NCBI GenBank assembly: GCA_022072165.1
Contig: JAJVIF010000001.1
Span: 124,001 to 188,000 of the forward strand
From: a bacterium
Lineage (GTDB): Bacteria; JAJVIF01
Direction: 5' to 3'
DNA: 64,000 nucleotides
Part shown: positions 53,761-63,569 of the stretch, piece by piece
Numbering within the stretch: the first letter of the stretch is position 1
Layout of the letters: each line of letters opens with the position of its first letter
Notes under the pieces: model-generated
Told to the model about the DNA's origin: nothing
Seen by the model: the letters and a program-made list of their open reading frames with translations, nothing else
Databases searched by the model: none
Made by a program: the position numbers and the translations under genes

Positions 53761-55437
53761 CTACTGTTCGTGAATCAGGGTCACGATGCGGGGATTCCGC
53801 TGCAACTTCCGCTGGAACAGCTTGCCGAGCTTCCGCTCAATACGACGTCGGATTCTCCCCAGGGGGTCCCCATCCGACTCTTCACCATTCTCCACCGCAT
53901 CCTTCAGCACCTGGCTGGCTTCTTCGTAGAGCCCTTCAGCATCCCGGGCGAGGAGGAAGCCCACGGAGTCCATCGAGTGTGACAGTAACGCGCCGGTCTC
54001 CTGGTCAATGATGATGGAAATCATTACGACTCCCGACTCTGCCAGCGCCCGGCGTTCTTCCAGGAGCCGGGATCCGAATTCTTCCCCCAGGGCCCCATCG
54101 ATGAGGACCACCCCGCTCATCGGATTGCTGTGCCGGGTCGGGGTCCCCTGCCTGTTGAAGTTCATTAGGTCGCCGATGCCCTGCACCAGGACCCGGTCCT
54201 GGGTGTAGCCCATCTTGCGCGACAACTCGGCGAACTCCCGAAAGTGCCGGTGCTCGCCGTGATACGGCATCACGTACTCGGCCTTCACCATGTTCACCAG
54301 CATCTTGATTTCGCCCCGATTCGCGTGTCCGGAGACATGGACCCCGGCGTTCGGACCATAGAAGACATTCGCGCCCCGCTCGAAGATGCGGTTGACAGTC
54401 CGGGAGATGCCCCCTTCGTTGCCGGGGATCGGATGGGCCGAGATGATGACGACATCGGTGTCCTTAATAGTGAGGAACCGATGCTCCCCATGCGCCATCC
54501 GGTGCATCCCGCTGCCCGGTTCCCCCTGGGATCCGGTACTGAGGACAATCAGCTCGTCGTCTTTGTAGTTGTCCAGATCTTCGGCGCGGATCAGCAGCGC
54601 CGGATCGACCGGCAAAAAGCCGAGCTCGATGGCGGTCTGGACGTTTTTCACCATGCTCCGCCCGACCACCGCCGTCCGACGCCCAAAGCGGGCACCGATT
54701 TCGATCACCTGCTGCAGTCGATGGATATGGGAGGCGAAGCTGGCAACAATGACCCGTCCGCGGGCCTTCTCGATGATGTTCGCGAGGCGTACGCCGACTG
54801 TCCGCTCGGAGTCGCACATGCCGGGGCGATAGATGTTCGTGGTGTCGACAATGAAGAGCAGCACGCCCGCGTTGCCATAATCCGCGAACGCATTCAGGTC
54901 AGTAATCCGACCATCCATCGGCGTCTGATCCAGCTTGAAGTCTGCTGTGTGCACGACAGTCCCGATCGGAGTTTTAATGGCCGCCCCCACCGCATCGGGA
55001 ATGGAGTGGGTCACGGCGATGGGATCGATCGTGAAGTAGTTGCCCAGCTGGACCTGCTCCCGCGGATCCACCACATGCCAGGTGACAGGATGGGGAAACT
55101 GATGCTCCCGGCACTTGTTCTGGGCAAGGCCGATGGTCAGCGCGGTCCCCCAGATGTCAATGGGTCGGGACAGATGGCGCAGGAAGTAGGGGAGCGCGCC
55201 GATGTGGTCCTCATGCCCATGGGTGAGAAAAATCCCCTGTAACTGGTCCGCCCGTTCATAAACATAGCGATAGTCCGGAATCACCACATCGATGCCCGGC
55301 ATTTCGTCCGTCGGGAAACCCATCCCGACATCCCAGAGAAACAGCTCATCCTCGAACTGGAAACAGAGTGAATTCTTGCCGATCTCCTCAAATCCCCCCA
55401 TAGGGATGATGGACAGACCTGTGTGGCCTTTTGCCAT
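53761..55437 (-). CDS. rnj: Ribonuclease J
   Basis: RNase J is a beta-CASP metallo-beta-lactamase with 5'-3' exo- and endoribonuclease activity. This 558-residue protein has MGGFEEIGKNSL at the start and the metal motif LTHGHEDHIGALPY. It also has HSIPDAVG, VVHTADFKLD, the beta-CASP TGSQGEPGSGMHRMA, SGHANRGEI and PYHGEHRHF. ATG 55437 begins the conserved region and has GGAG upstream; the frame extends to 55464. A TACAAT box at 55558-55563 would give a leader of about 115 nt with a GACAGC/GCTGTC hairpin at 55457-55471. Confidence 0.95.
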   Translation of the reverse strand: MAKGHTGLSIIPMGGFEEIGKNSLCFQFEDELFLWDVGMGFPTDEMPGIDVVIPDYRYVYERADQLQGIFLTHGHEDHIGALPYFLRHLSRPIDIWGTALTIGLAQNKCREHQFPHPVTWHVVDPREQVQLGNYFTIDPIAVTHSIPDAVGAAIKTPIGTVVHTADFKLDQTPMDGRITDLNAFADYGNAGVLLFIVDTTNIYRPGMCDSERTVGVRLANIIEKARGRVIVASFASHIHRLQQVIEIGARFGRRTAVVGRSMVKNVQTAIELGFLPVDPALLIRAEDLDNYKDDELIVLSTGSQGEPGSGMHRMAHGEHRFLTIKDTDVVIISAHPIPGNEGGISRTVNRIFERGANVFYGPNAGVHVSGHANRGEIKMLVNMVKAEYVMPYHGEHRHFREFAELSRKMGYTQDRVLVQGIGDLMNFNRQGTPTRHSNPMSGVVLIDGALGEEFGSRLLEERRALAESGVVMISIIIDQETGALLSHSMDSVGFLLARDAEGLYEEASQVLKDAVENGEESDGDPLGRIRRRIERKLGKLFQRKLQRNPRIVTLIHEQ

Positions 55438-55557
55438 CGACGACTCCGACCTTTCTGACAGCATGGCTGTCGGTACCAGGGGGGATGCCCCCGGAAGTGG
55501 TGATGGCGTTGCTGCCGGTGTCGCAGCCTAGCCAGCAAGCGATTCCCTGGAGGCTTC

Positions 55558-55563
55558 ATTGTA
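55558..55563 (-). promoter_or_regulatory. -10 box of rnj
   Basis: Minus-strand TACAAT at 55558-55563, about 120 nt upstream of ATG 55437. No clear -35 hexamer is seen. A 7-bp hairpin (GGACCCC/GGGGTCC, about 55573-55592) lies just upstream of it. Confidence 0.45.
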
Positions 55564-55609
55564 TCGAAGTAGGGACCCCGACCTGGGGTCCTTTCGCCGC
55601 AGGCGGCGA

Positions 55610-55615
55610 TATACT
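55610..55615 (+). promoter_or_regulatory. -10 box of the 55702 lipoprotein gene
   Basis: TATACT at 55610-55615, about 87 nt before ATG 55702, directly after a CGCCGC-AG-GCGGCG palindrome. No clear -35 box. Confidence 0.45.
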
Positions 55616-55701
55616 GAGGCCCTGTCCCTGCAGTACCTCCCTTTCGACCCGCTGCTTTTCTGCGAGCGTGGTCCCACACGCTGCCGTTTCAGGAGACCGC
55701 C

Positions 55702-58638
55702 ATGCGCCTGTCCCACTTCGCTATCTCTGCCACAACCCTGGCGCTTTTGAGTTGTCAGGCATCACAGACACCGACATCGGGAAATGCGGGTCAGCAGACT
55801 CCGGTGACCGAACTGCAGGGGCCCTTGCCGGCAGTCACCGCGACTGATGACAGCGGCGCTCCAGTCGCCTGGGTCGGCGGCTGGGCTTTCGGGACGCTGG
55901 AGTTGTCCGACACCGGCGATCAACTCGAAGCGATCTTCACTCCGGCCCGCATCGCTGCAGCGGGTGGCGACAGTTACCTCGTTGATGTGACCGGCTTCTT
56001 CACCCAGTCCCCGTGCCGCGACTGCCTCTCAGTGGATGGCATTCGCCGGGGGAGTGGTTGGGATGGCGTGGAAGTCCGGATCACAGCGCGGCATCCCTTC
56101 GCCGCACCGACTGCCCCAACCGCGCGTCGTGACCTCCACGTCTTTGATGTCCTGGGTGTGGTATTGAGCGATGGCGATAGCGGGGAGATTCAGTCGTTCG
56201 CCCCTCTGGGGACGTCGGTCCGAACCGCCTCGCCGGTCCGTAATGCTGATGGGCTCACGACGCTTTTGGATGCCGCCCTCGAAACTTGGTTCCCGACCCC
56301 CAACGTGGAAGCCCATCCCTATCGGGTCTTCGCGTCGAGCGATCAGGAGGGCTCCTGGGACCCCGGCAGCGCCAATGGCCTCACGGATCTCGTGACCCCT
56401 ACCGGACGCAATATCTTTCCCATGGGCGGATCGGTCACGATTCCCTATGAAATCGAGCTCCTGCCGGGGGCGACCCGCCGGGTTGGCCTCGCGCTGCTGG
56501 CCAACTACGGCCAGTCGGCGGCGAACCGCAGTGCTCGCACGAATCCTATCTACTACCTGCCCGAGTACAACCACAAGCCCGCCTGGAAAGTCTCGACCAC
56601 GATCAGCAACAACGTCCTGACAGCTGGACAGACGACCTCCACCGCTGAACTGACAGTCGGCGTGCGTGACTGGCAGCAGGGAGCCACCGTTGCTTCGGCC
56701 TGGGAATTCGGGACGACCCCGAAAGACCAAGTCCGGCAGGCGAGTACCGTGCAAAGCGTGGCAGTTGCGGTCCCGGGGCTCATGGCATCGCCCCTCACGC
56801 AGACGGGTCCGGGGACCGGCACCGGCGTTTTTGAGGAGATGACTTACACCTTCCTGCTGACCAATCTGCTCGGCGCAGCTGGCGGCACCTATCCTGGCCT
56901 CGTGACTGTCACAGACAGCCTGACCGACAGCAGGAACAGTGGTCTCGACCGTAATCTCTCCCCGCAAGACCTGGGGCAGTTCACGGCTTATCAGCTCTTT
57001 TTCGTAGAGGTTGCGGCAGTCCTGAATGATCCGCCGGTCCTGACCTGCCCCATCACCATTCTTCCCAATCCGCCAATCGTCGGGAACGCCGCGACCCTGT
57101 CTGTCGCAGCCGCGAGTGATCCGGATGGTCCGGCACCGCTGGAGTACCTCTGGGACTTTGATCTGCTTGGCAACGCGACCGACTTCAATCCACCGGACCT
57201 GATTACGGCGACCCCCACCGCGCCCTTTACGTTCCCCGATGCCACCGCCCGGACCATTGGGGTCCGGGCCCGGGATGGCCTGGGATCCCTGAGCGCAGTC
57301 TGCTCCGACACCTTCACTCCAAGTACCGGACTGGCCTGCGCCGATGCGCCGCAGTTCCAGCTGCCCAACACCGGCACCTTCAACCGGGTATACATGCACC
57401 ACGAACTGAGTGTCTATGGGGGGAACCCCTCGATGGGCTGGCAGCAGCACATTGCGCTGAGCCCGGTCTCACAGGATGTCTATCTCCTGGTGAGCGGGAC
57501 GGAAGTCGCCCAGAGTTTTGGGGGGAACTACGTCATGCGCTCACCCGATGGTGGCTGCACCTGGGGGGCACCAGTGCTGACCGCGACTCGCAACTGTCCT
57601 TGCCCTCCCTACGATGGCTGGAACGCCGGGATCTCGCCCTATCCCTCAACAATCAGCGTCACGGCTGATGGGCATCCGGTCCTGACCTGGATGGAAGGCA
57701 TCTGCTGGACCCGCTATTCCTACGGCACCAACGCCGGTACGAACAGCACGACCTGGGGCGCCCCGCAGACCGTCTGGGTCGAGGACTGGGGCAGCTACTG
57801 GGAATGGACGCACCAAATCCTGGCAGACCCCGTGAATCCCAACCGCATCTCCATCGTCTGGCGTGGTGCGAAGCAGACCTGGGAACCCGCCTCCCTGGGA
57901 AGCGACTTAGGCGGCATGGTCCGGCTCGCGTTCACCACGAATGCCGGAGTCGCACCCAGTTGGCAGACCCGGATCATGAGCAATGTGTCGCAGGGAGGAG
58001 GCTCCAGTAAATGGCGGACCTACGCCGCACTCGGAAGTGTCACCACTGGCGATCAGGAAGATGTCTTCGCCACCTGGATTGTGAACGGCTCCAGCAATCT
58101 CTGGATTGCCAAGTACGAAAGCACGACGGACACCACGAGTGTGCCCATCATCGCTGAGAGCACTCTCGGCGTGATCCTGGATCCCAATATCGTGGTCGAT
58201 AGCAGCAACAACCCGATCCTGATTTTTGATGGCAATGGAGCAGGGAAGGACATCTACGCGAAGCAGGGGGTCGATGGTTCGCCCCTGACCTTCCCCAGCG
58301 CTGCCGTGGTCGTGAACAGCGCGTTCACCGCCGGCGATCAGACCTATGCCCGTGCGGCGCATGACCCCACCACCGGGAGAACTTTCGTGGCGATCCAGGA
58401 CAACGGCTCAACACTTCCCAGGATGCAACTTGTGACCCTGAACAGCAGCCTGACCGTAACCGAGACTGTCAAGATCAACACCAACGATCCCACAGACTCG
58501 CTCTATCGCCATGTGCATCCCCAGATCAGCTGGGAGGGACCTTACGTCTATGTCGCCTGGCAGGATCAGCAGTACACCTACAGTTCTGCGACCCTGACAG
58601 AGCAGTTCCGGCCTGCCATGCGGATTCTGACCCGCTAA
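55702..58638 (+). CDS. Large lipoprotein: shared module, PKD-like domain, BNR-type propeller
   Basis: This 978-residue protein has a lipobox LALLSC, with Cys17. Residues about 40-435 are the module shared with the 29314 gene and, more distantly, the 32541, 34413 and 36210 genes. Landmarks are [41 protein letters not shown] and [11 protein letters not shown]-like domain follows (about 440-545, [19 protein letters not shown]). The rest (546-978) looks like a sialidase-type beta-propeller with an Asp-box SPDGGCTW and repeated strands such as PVLTWMEG. No catalytic sialidase residues were recognised. Probably surface-exposed; role unknown. Confidence 0.85.
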   Translation: MRLSHFAISATTLALLSCQASQTPTSGNAGQQTPVTELQGPLPAVTATDDSGAPVAWVGGWAFGTLELSDTGDQLEAIFTPARIAAAGGDSYLVDVTGFFTQSPCRDCLSVDGIRRGSGWDGVEVRITARHPFAAPTAPTARRDLHVFDVLGVVLSDGDSGEIQSFAPLGTSVRTASPVRNADGLTTLLDAALETWFPTPNVEAHPYRVFASSDQEGSWDPGSANGLTDLVTPTGRNIFPMGGSVTIPYEIELLPGATRRVGLALLANYGQSAANRSARTNPIYYLPEYNHKPAWKVSTTISNNVLTAGQTTSTAELTVGVRDWQQGATVASAWEFGTTPKDQVRQASTVQSVAVAVPGLMASPLTQTGPGTGTGVFEEMTYTFLLTNLLGAAGGTYPGLVTVTDSLTDSRNSGLDRNLSPQDLGQFTAYQLFFVEVAAVLNDPPVLTCPITILPNPPIVGNAATLSVAAASDPDGPAPLEYLWDFDLLGNATDFNPPDLITATPTAPFTFPDATARTIGVRARDGLGSLSAVCSDTFTPSTGLACADAPQFQLPNTGTFNRVYMHHELSVYGGNPSMGWQQHIALSPVSQDVYLLVSGTEVAQSFGGNYVMRSPDGGCTWGAPVLTATRNCPCPPYDGWNAGISPYPSTISVTADGHPVLTWMEGICWTRYSYGTNAGTNSTTWGAPQTVWVEDWGSYWEWTHQILADPVNPNRISIVWRGAKQTWEPASLGSDLGGMVRLAFTTNAGVAPSWQTRIMSNVSQGGGSSKWRTYAALGSVTTGDQEDVFATWIVNGSSNLWIAKYESTTDTTSVPIIAESTLGVILDPNIVVDSSNNPILIFDGNGAGKDIYAKQGVDGSPLTFPSAAVVVNSAFTAGDQTYARAAHDPTTGRTFVAIQDNGSTLPRMQLVTLNSSLTVTETVKINTNDPTDSLYRHVHPQISWEGPYVYVAWQDQQYTYSSATLTEQFRPAMRILTR

Positions 58639-58655
58639 GTCTGAGTGCCGGAGGC

Positions 58656-58685
58656 TTGCCGCACTCCACATCTGCTGGCTACAAT
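58656..58685 (+). promoter_or_regulatory. Promoter of yebC
   Basis: TTGCCG (58656-58661), 18-nt spacer, TACAAT (58680-58685). The leader to ATG 58760 is about 68 nt and includes a GC-rich hairpin. Confidence 0.6.
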
Positions 58686-58759
58686 CGGACACCTGCGACC
58701 GCCCCGCCATCGCGCGGGGCCGTCGGGTGTGCTACCCGCTCTGCCAGGAGGCTGCCCCC

Positions 58760-59491
58760 ATGTCCGGACACAGTAAATGGGCCACCATCAAGCGCAAAAA
58801 AGGCGCTGCCGATGCCGCCAGGGGCAAGCTCTTCAGTCGGCTGATCCGCGAAATCACGATCGCGGCACGGGAAGGCGGGGGCGATCCCGGAGCCAATGCC
58901 CGCCTGCGGGTGGTCGTGGACAAGGCCCGTGCCTCCAATATGCCCAAGGACAATATCGAGAACGCCATCAAGCGGGGGACAGGCGAGCTCGAAGGCATGA
59001 TCTTTGAGGACCGCACCTACGAAGGGTATGGACCTGGAGGAGTCGCGGTGTTTGTCGAAACCCAGACCGACAACCTCAACCGGACCGTCGCTGAAGTGCG
59101 TCATGTCTTTTCCAAGTACGACGGCTCCCTCGGTACCACCGGGTCCGTGGCGTTCATGTTTACCCGGAAGGGGCAGTTCATCATCGCCAAAAGTGCAGTC
59201 GCCGAAGACAAGCTGATGGAACTCGCCATTGAAGCAGGAGCAGAAGATGTCATCACCGAGGACCCCGAAAGCTACGAGATCCTCACCGCTCCGGAAGACT
59301 ACATCGCGGTGCTGAAGGCGCTTGCCGATGCCAACATCCCAATGGAAAGCAACGAGATGACCATGCTGCCGGTCTCGACTGTCAAAGTGACCGGCAAGGA
59401 TGCCGAACGGGTCCTGAAGATGATGGACGCTTTCGACGAACTCGACGACGTGGTGAACGTCTACGCCAACTTCGACATCGACGAAGAGTAG
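58760..59491 (+). CDS. yebC: YebC/PmpR-family protein
   Basis: This 243-residue protein begins [20 protein letters not shown], the invariant start of the YebC/TACO1 family. It continues with [55 protein letters not shown] and the acidic C-terminus. The family includes DNA-binding regulators and translation factors that relieve polyproline stalling; which applies here is unknown. ATG 58760 follows AGGAGG. Confidence 0.95.
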   Translation: MSGHSKWATIKRKKGAADAARGKLFSRLIREITIAAREGGGDPGANARLRVVVDKARASNMPKDNIENAIKRGTGELEGMIFEDRTYEGYGPGGVAVFVETQTDNLNRTVAEVRHVFSKYDGSLGTTGSVAFMFTRKGQFIIAKSAVAEDKLMELAIEAGAEDVITEDPESYEILTAPEDYIAVLKALADANIPMESNEMTMLPVSTVKVTGKDAERVLKMMDAFDELDDVVNVYANFDIDEE

Positions 59492-59515
59492 CCCGTTACG
59501 CGGCGTGCCGGACTG

Positions 59516-60742
59516 CTAGTCTTCGTGGGCCAGCGACATATCGAACCAGATGCTCAGCTCCGTCCCGGTGTAGTAGTGTGTCAGGATCTGCCGGTAGTCC
59601 CAGCCCGCCTGGGCATACCCCAGCGCGCCGTGCTGGGACATCCCGACGCCATGCCCCCATCCAGTACCCACGAAGCGAATCTTCGTGCTCGCCGACATCG
59701 GCTGCCGGGCATCGGCGCTGGGGGTCGGAGTGAGTTCAATGACAAAGTTCGGTGACTGAAAACGATCCCGGCCATAAAAGCCACGCAGGTAGTTGCGGGG
59801 GACTTCCAGCAGTCCCTCGGTATGGACCACCACCACATAGCCGCTGTCTTCGGGATGCGGACCGAATCCGGTAATCGCCCCCAGCTTGTATCCCCCCTTG
59901 CTCTCCAGCACCCGTTTGAGTTCTGCGGGTGTGGAGTCCACCACCCACCGTTTGAATCCGGTCTCCCGGCTCGGCACTCCCCGCAGATAGGGATAGGCTG
60001 TCTTCGGCCCCTTCATGGCGGTGCCGTTGATAGTCGCCTCGCCCGACTGGGAGTGGTAGTACGCCACGATCGGCTCGGCATCGAAGGTCATGATCAGCCC
60101 GGAAGTGGCATCGATCGCACGATTGGTCGATGGGCGTTCCTGCTTCATCCCCTTGTAAACCTGATCGAAGATGTCCGCGCGCAGGTCGTAGAGCCCGTGT
60201 GAGCCAGCGTACTGACCCAGCTGACGCACCGCATAGGTCCGGGCCGCGACGGCCTGCGCCTTCAGGGCTTCCGGATGCCAGTTCGATGGCATCTCGCCTG
60301 GCACGACGCCGTAGAGGTAGTCATCCAGCCGGCAGCGATTGATCACAAAGAGTTTGCCCTGCCAGCTCCGGAGTTCCAGATCACCGCGCCAGGTCTGGCC
60401 GTTGAAGAACACATAGGCTCCGATGCCCTCCGGAAGTAGTCGCAGGGCGGTCGCTGTCCATTTGCCGCAACGGACCTGACTCCCACTGACGCTGCACTCC
60501 AGCGTCTGCCCGGCGGCGACTTTCCCCAGCTCCCGTCCGGACTCGGCATCCTGAATCAATCCCGTCCCACCACTGATGGCGACCGCGACACGGGCCTGCC
60601 CTTCGCTGAGCCCGACCCGCACCAGAGGCTCCTCCAGGAGCCCCTCTTCTTCGCCATGCGCCAGCGCAGGGGAGAGTGTCAGCATCATCAAACAGATGCT
60701 CAACAGTGCCTGGCGGAGCCATAGAGTCAGCGATTGCCGCAT
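59516..60742 (-). CDS. SpoIID/LytB-domain protein
   Basis: This 408-residue exported protein has a signal peptide (LLSICLMMLTLSPALAHG). The SpoIID domain (about 130-400) shows INRCRLDDYLYGVVPGEMP, WHPEALKAQAVAARTYAVRQ, YYHSQSGEATING and the C-terminal GWGHGVGMSQHGALGYAQAG. In Bacillus SpoIID is a lytic transglycosylase; in non-sporulating bacteria such proteins are thought to act on peptidoglycan. ATG 60742 follows AAGGA; the frame extends to 60841 without signal. Confidence 0.9.
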   Translation of the reverse strand: MRQSLTLWLRQALLSICLMMLTLSPALAHGEEEGLLEEPLVRVGLSEGQARVAVAISGGTGLIQDAESGRELGKVAAGQTLECSVSGSQVRCGKWTATALRLLPEGIGAYVFFNGQTWRGDLELRSWQGKLFVINRCRLDDYLYGVVPGEMPSNWHPEALKAQAVAARTYAVRQLGQYAGSHGLYDLRADIFDQVYKGMKQERPSTNRAIDATSGLIMTFDAEPIVAYYHSQSGEATINGTAMKGPKTAYPYLRGVPSRETGFKRWVVDSTPAELKRVLESKGGYKLGAITGFGPHPEDSGYVVVVHTEGLLEVPRNYLRGFYGRDRFQSPNFVIELTPTPSADARQPMSASTKIRFVGTGWGHGVGMSQHGALGYAQAGWDYRQILTHYYTGTELSIWFDMSLAHED

Positions 60743-60839
60743 GGGGGGGGTCCTTAGGCGAAGATGAGGTGTCTTAATACGATCCAAAGTCGGTAGTCGA
60801 AGTTGACCTCCAGCCAGGGCTCGTACAATGGACCCGGAC

Positions 60840-61073
60840 ATGTCACCGCAACAGGCAACGGGCCAAATCCTGCTTCTCGGTGGTGCGCTCCTGCTCGCCG
60901 TGGGGGCGTGGCTCTATTTCGGGGGAGGCTGGGGACCGCTGGGACGCCTCCCCGGCGATATCCGCATCACCAATGACCGCTGGAGCTTCCATTTCCCCAT
61001 CGTCACCAGCCTGTTGATCAGCGCCCTGCTGACCCTGTTGATGAATCTTTGGCTGAATTTTCGGGGACGTTAG
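60840..61073 (+). CDS. DUF2905 family membrane protein
   Basis: This 77-residue protein has two membrane helices ([19 protein letters not shown] and [21 protein letters not shown]) around the DUF2905 motif [19 protein letters not shown]. Function unknown. ATG 60840 is preferred over ATG 60828, because a TACAAT box (60824-60829) overlaps the latter. TTGACC at 60803-60808 is a possible -35 with a short 15-nt spacer. Confidence 0.85.
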   Translation: MSPQQATGQILLLGGALLLAVGAWLYFGGGWGPLGRLPGDIRITNDRWSFHFPIVTSLLISALLTLLMNLWLNFRGR

Positions 61074-61129
61074 CGCTGATAGGGCTTCAAACGGGATTAA
61101 ATCGCCTATACTCCGCGCCACCGGGTCTC

Positions 61130-61162
61130 AGAAGCCAACCGGCCCGCCTGCAGGCGAGCCGG
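61130..61162 (-). terminator. Terminator of tRNA-Pro
   Basis: A 10-bp stem with one G-T pair (61139-61148 with 61153-61162, loop TGCA) is followed on the minus strand by TTGGCTTCT. It lies just downstream of the tRNA. Confidence 0.7.
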
Positions 61163-61174
61163 ACTGGAGAAAGA

Positions 61175-61251
<77 letters not shown>

Positions 61252-61271
61252 ACGCGCTTTTGAGCCCCTGC

Positions 61272-61300
61272 GATATACCACACTCCTGCACAGCGGGCAA
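61272..61300 (-). promoter_or_regulatory. Promoter of tRNA-Pro
   Basis: Minus-strand TTGCCC (61295-61300), 17-nt spacer, TATATC (61272-61277), about 20 nt before the mature 5' end. Confidence 0.65.
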
Positions 61301-61327
61301 TCAGGCCCGCCCAGACTGGATCAGAAC

Positions 61328-62206
61328 GTGCCCACCCTCCTGCTGGCCTGCTGCGTCCTTCTCGGCCTGCTCATCACCATTCCCGCCAGTGCTACGCCGC
61401 TTCAAATCACGCATTTTGACCAGGTCGCAGGCCGGCAAATGATGCTGGCGGGGGTGAACCAGTACCGGCTGGACAACGGGTTACCCCTGTTGCAGGAGGA
61501 AACCGAGGTCAGCAAAGTCGCTGAGCGCTACGCCCGGGAGATGGTGAGCCAGAACTTTTTCGCCCATATCGCTCCGGATGGACGTGGCCCACAGGAGCGC
61601 CTCGCGGATGCCGGGCTCCCCTGGCCGGTCAGCGAAAACCTCGGCGCGATGCGGAGCTACGGCCTGGGGACCCGGGAGATTGTCGATGGCCTCCTGCGCG
61701 CCCTGATTGAGTCCCCGGTCCATCGGGCGAATCTCCTCGACCCCCGGGCGACCCACATCGGCCTCGGGTTCGCCCAGGACAAAGACCTGCAGACCGCGTT
61801 TATGGACCTGGACATGGCAGGACATGCAGGAGCCGGGACTGTCCTGGTGGTGCAGGAGTTTGTCCGGAAACCCCTGAAAAGCTGGAGTGGGGGAGTCGCC
61901 TCGACGGTCACCCCCCGCCGCTCGACGGTCCAGCTTACCGGCGAGCCCGTGGATCGTTTCGAGTTCGTGGCTGTCGAAGTCCTCGATCGGGCTACCCGAC
62001 GGCTGGTCCGGTACCAGCATCTGCCGGTTGTGGCGGGGACTTTCGCTGCCCAGTTGCAGTGGTCCGACCCTGGAGAATATGAAGTCCGGGTCCTGGGCCT
62101 CCGCGCCGATGCCCTCCTGCAGACCCCGGAACCCCTGGGCGTCTTCCTCTATCGTGTTCCACCCGGAAAGGAACTGAGTCCGGAATTCGCAGGTGCGGTG
62201 TTCTAA
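61328..62206 (+). CDS. Exported CAP/SCP-domain protein
   Basis: This 292-residue protein has a signal peptide (LLACCVLLGLLITIPASA). A CAP (SCP/PR1-like) domain spans about 35-185: LAGVNQYRLDNGLPLL, FFAHIAPDGRGPQERLADAG, SENLG and SPVHRANLLDPRATHIGLG. The CAP tetrad His and Glu residues are recognisable. A beta-rich domain follows. The closest described bacterial relatives are YkwD-like proteins of unknown role. GTG 61328 is the start; no ribosome-binding site is obvious. Confidence 0.85.
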   Translation: MPTLLLACCVLLGLLITIPASATPLQITHFDQVAGRQMMLAGVNQYRLDNGLPLLQEETEVSKVAERYAREMVSQNFFAHIAPDGRGPQERLADAGLPWPVSENLGAMRSYGLGTREIVDGLLRALIESPVHRANLLDPRATHIGLGFAQDKDLQTAFMDLDMAGHAGAGTVLVVQEFVRKPLKSWSGGVASTVTPRRSTVQLTGEPVDRFEFVAVEVLDRATRRLVRYQHLPVVAGTFAAQLQWSDPGEYEVRVLGLRADALLQTPEPLGVFLYRVPPGKELSPEFAGAVF

Positions 62207-62209
62207 CCA

Positions 62210-63511
62210 GTGCCCCGTGTGAAAATGATGGTCTGCCCCTCCGTGACGCTGGCTTCTGAGTCCGACCCCTCGTCCCGCGCTGGTCTCACGCCGCTGCTGG
62301 AGCAGCAGCTCGCCTTGCCCCTCTCTGGCTGCGGCCCCTGGGAGGTCATGACGCTGGGCCCGGTGGCTGACCCGGATGCCTTGAGGGATCACCTCCACCC
62401 CTGGCTGACACAACTCCCTTACGAACGCGACATGCCGCGCCTGCTCCTGGTGCCGGCCGGGATGCTCCCGGAACGACACTTTCCGTGGCCTGTCGCCTTT
62501 GCCTGGCCAGCGACACACTCCTGGCAGCCGTTGCTCCAGCCCTGGATTGACCCCGGTTTTGGGGGACTCTGGATCGAGCTGGTCGGCGATCCCGACGCCC
62601 TCGCCGCGCAACGCGACCTGATCGCTGATCGCCTGTACCGGGCGCTGGTCATCGACCCGCCCCCGTTGGGAGCCCTGCCCCGGAGCGTCCTCGAGGAACT
62701 GGCCGACATGCATCAGCTGTCGCTATCGCGGCTTCGTGCATTGATCCAGGACGCCCGGCCGTTACAGCGGGACCGTGAAGTCGTGCAACTCTGGACCGAA
62801 GCCGCCGACGGTGGAACTCGTGCCTGGCTCTCTGTCCATGCTGGCTCCGGCCCCCTCCACTACGCCCTGCTGCCCTCCTATTCGCCGGTCTGGGCGGAGG
62901 CGGTGCTGGAACCACGGGAGCTCTGCCAGGCTGACATCGCCCAGTTGCCCAGGACAGTCGGCACTCATCAGGCCGCGCCGTACTTGCGAGCCTGCGCTGC
63001 GCTGGGCGCGACTCGTCGGCAATGGCTGCTGGAGCATCTGGCGGAAGTGATCCATCAGGAGGCCTGGGAACTCCAGGTCATCGCGGAGCCAGCCTCACAT
63101 CAGGCGTGGTGCGGCATCCACGTCTTAGGGGCTCTTAGCTGGCATCGTTGGGGATTGCAGCGTGCAGCCGAGGGGGAACCAACTTTCCTTGCTGGCGGCT
63201 TGGGAACTCCTGCGGTGCGCCTCGACTGGGTACCTGGCGCGGTGGCTGCGGTGGGTCCGCTGTTCGGGCTGCCGGTGCATCTCCCCCGATCACTGGACAC
63301 CCGGGATGCCCTACGGGCCTGCACCGACTGGAGCCTCGTAGCGCAATTCCGCGAGCAGGGGATCTCATTGCGCGCCGGCTCAAAGGGGCTGCTGCGGACC
63401 TGGCATCCCTCCAGCTTTGCTGAAGAGCCCCGGTGGGGAGATTGGCTCACCGAGCGGGGACTGGTATCCGCACAGACCACATTGCAACCTGTAGCTGCCA
63501 TTCTGGGGTGA
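62210..63511 (+). CDS. Protein of unknown function (433 aa)
   Basis: This predicted soluble protein is rich in Trp, Leu and Pro and has no motif I recognise. Segments such as VLEELADMHQLSLSRLRALI look helical, and LDWVPGAVAAVGPLFGLPVHL looks like strand-turn. It starts GTG 62210, 3 nt after the CAP gene stop, so it is probably cotranscribed with it; GTG 62219 and ATG 62225 are alternatives. No paralogue is seen in the window. Confidence 0.7.
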   Translation: MPRVKMMVCPSVTLASESDPSSRAGLTPLLEQQLALPLSGCGPWEVMTLGPVADPDALRDHLHPWLTQLPYERDMPRLLLVPAGMLPERHFPWPVAFAWPATHSWQPLLQPWIDPGFGGLWIELVGDPDALAAQRDLIADRLYRALVIDPPPLGALPRSVLEELADMHQLSLSRLRALIQDARPLQRDREVVQLWTEAADGGTRAWLSVHAGSGPLHYALLPSYSPVWAEAVLEPRELCQADIAQLPRTVGTHQAAPYLRACAALGATRRQWLLEHLAEVIHQEAWELQVIAEPASHQAWCGIHVLGALSWHRWGLQRAAEGEPTFLAGGLGTPAVRLDWVPGAVAAVGPLFGLPVHLPRSLDTRDALRACTDWSLVAQFREQGISLRAGSKGLLRTWHPSSFAEEPRWGDWLTERGLVSAQTTLQPVAAILG

Positions 63512-63569
63512 TAGACTCCCGGAACAGCGCCCCCGGGGAGGGGCTCAGGCAGGTAGAAAGGTACAGGGT

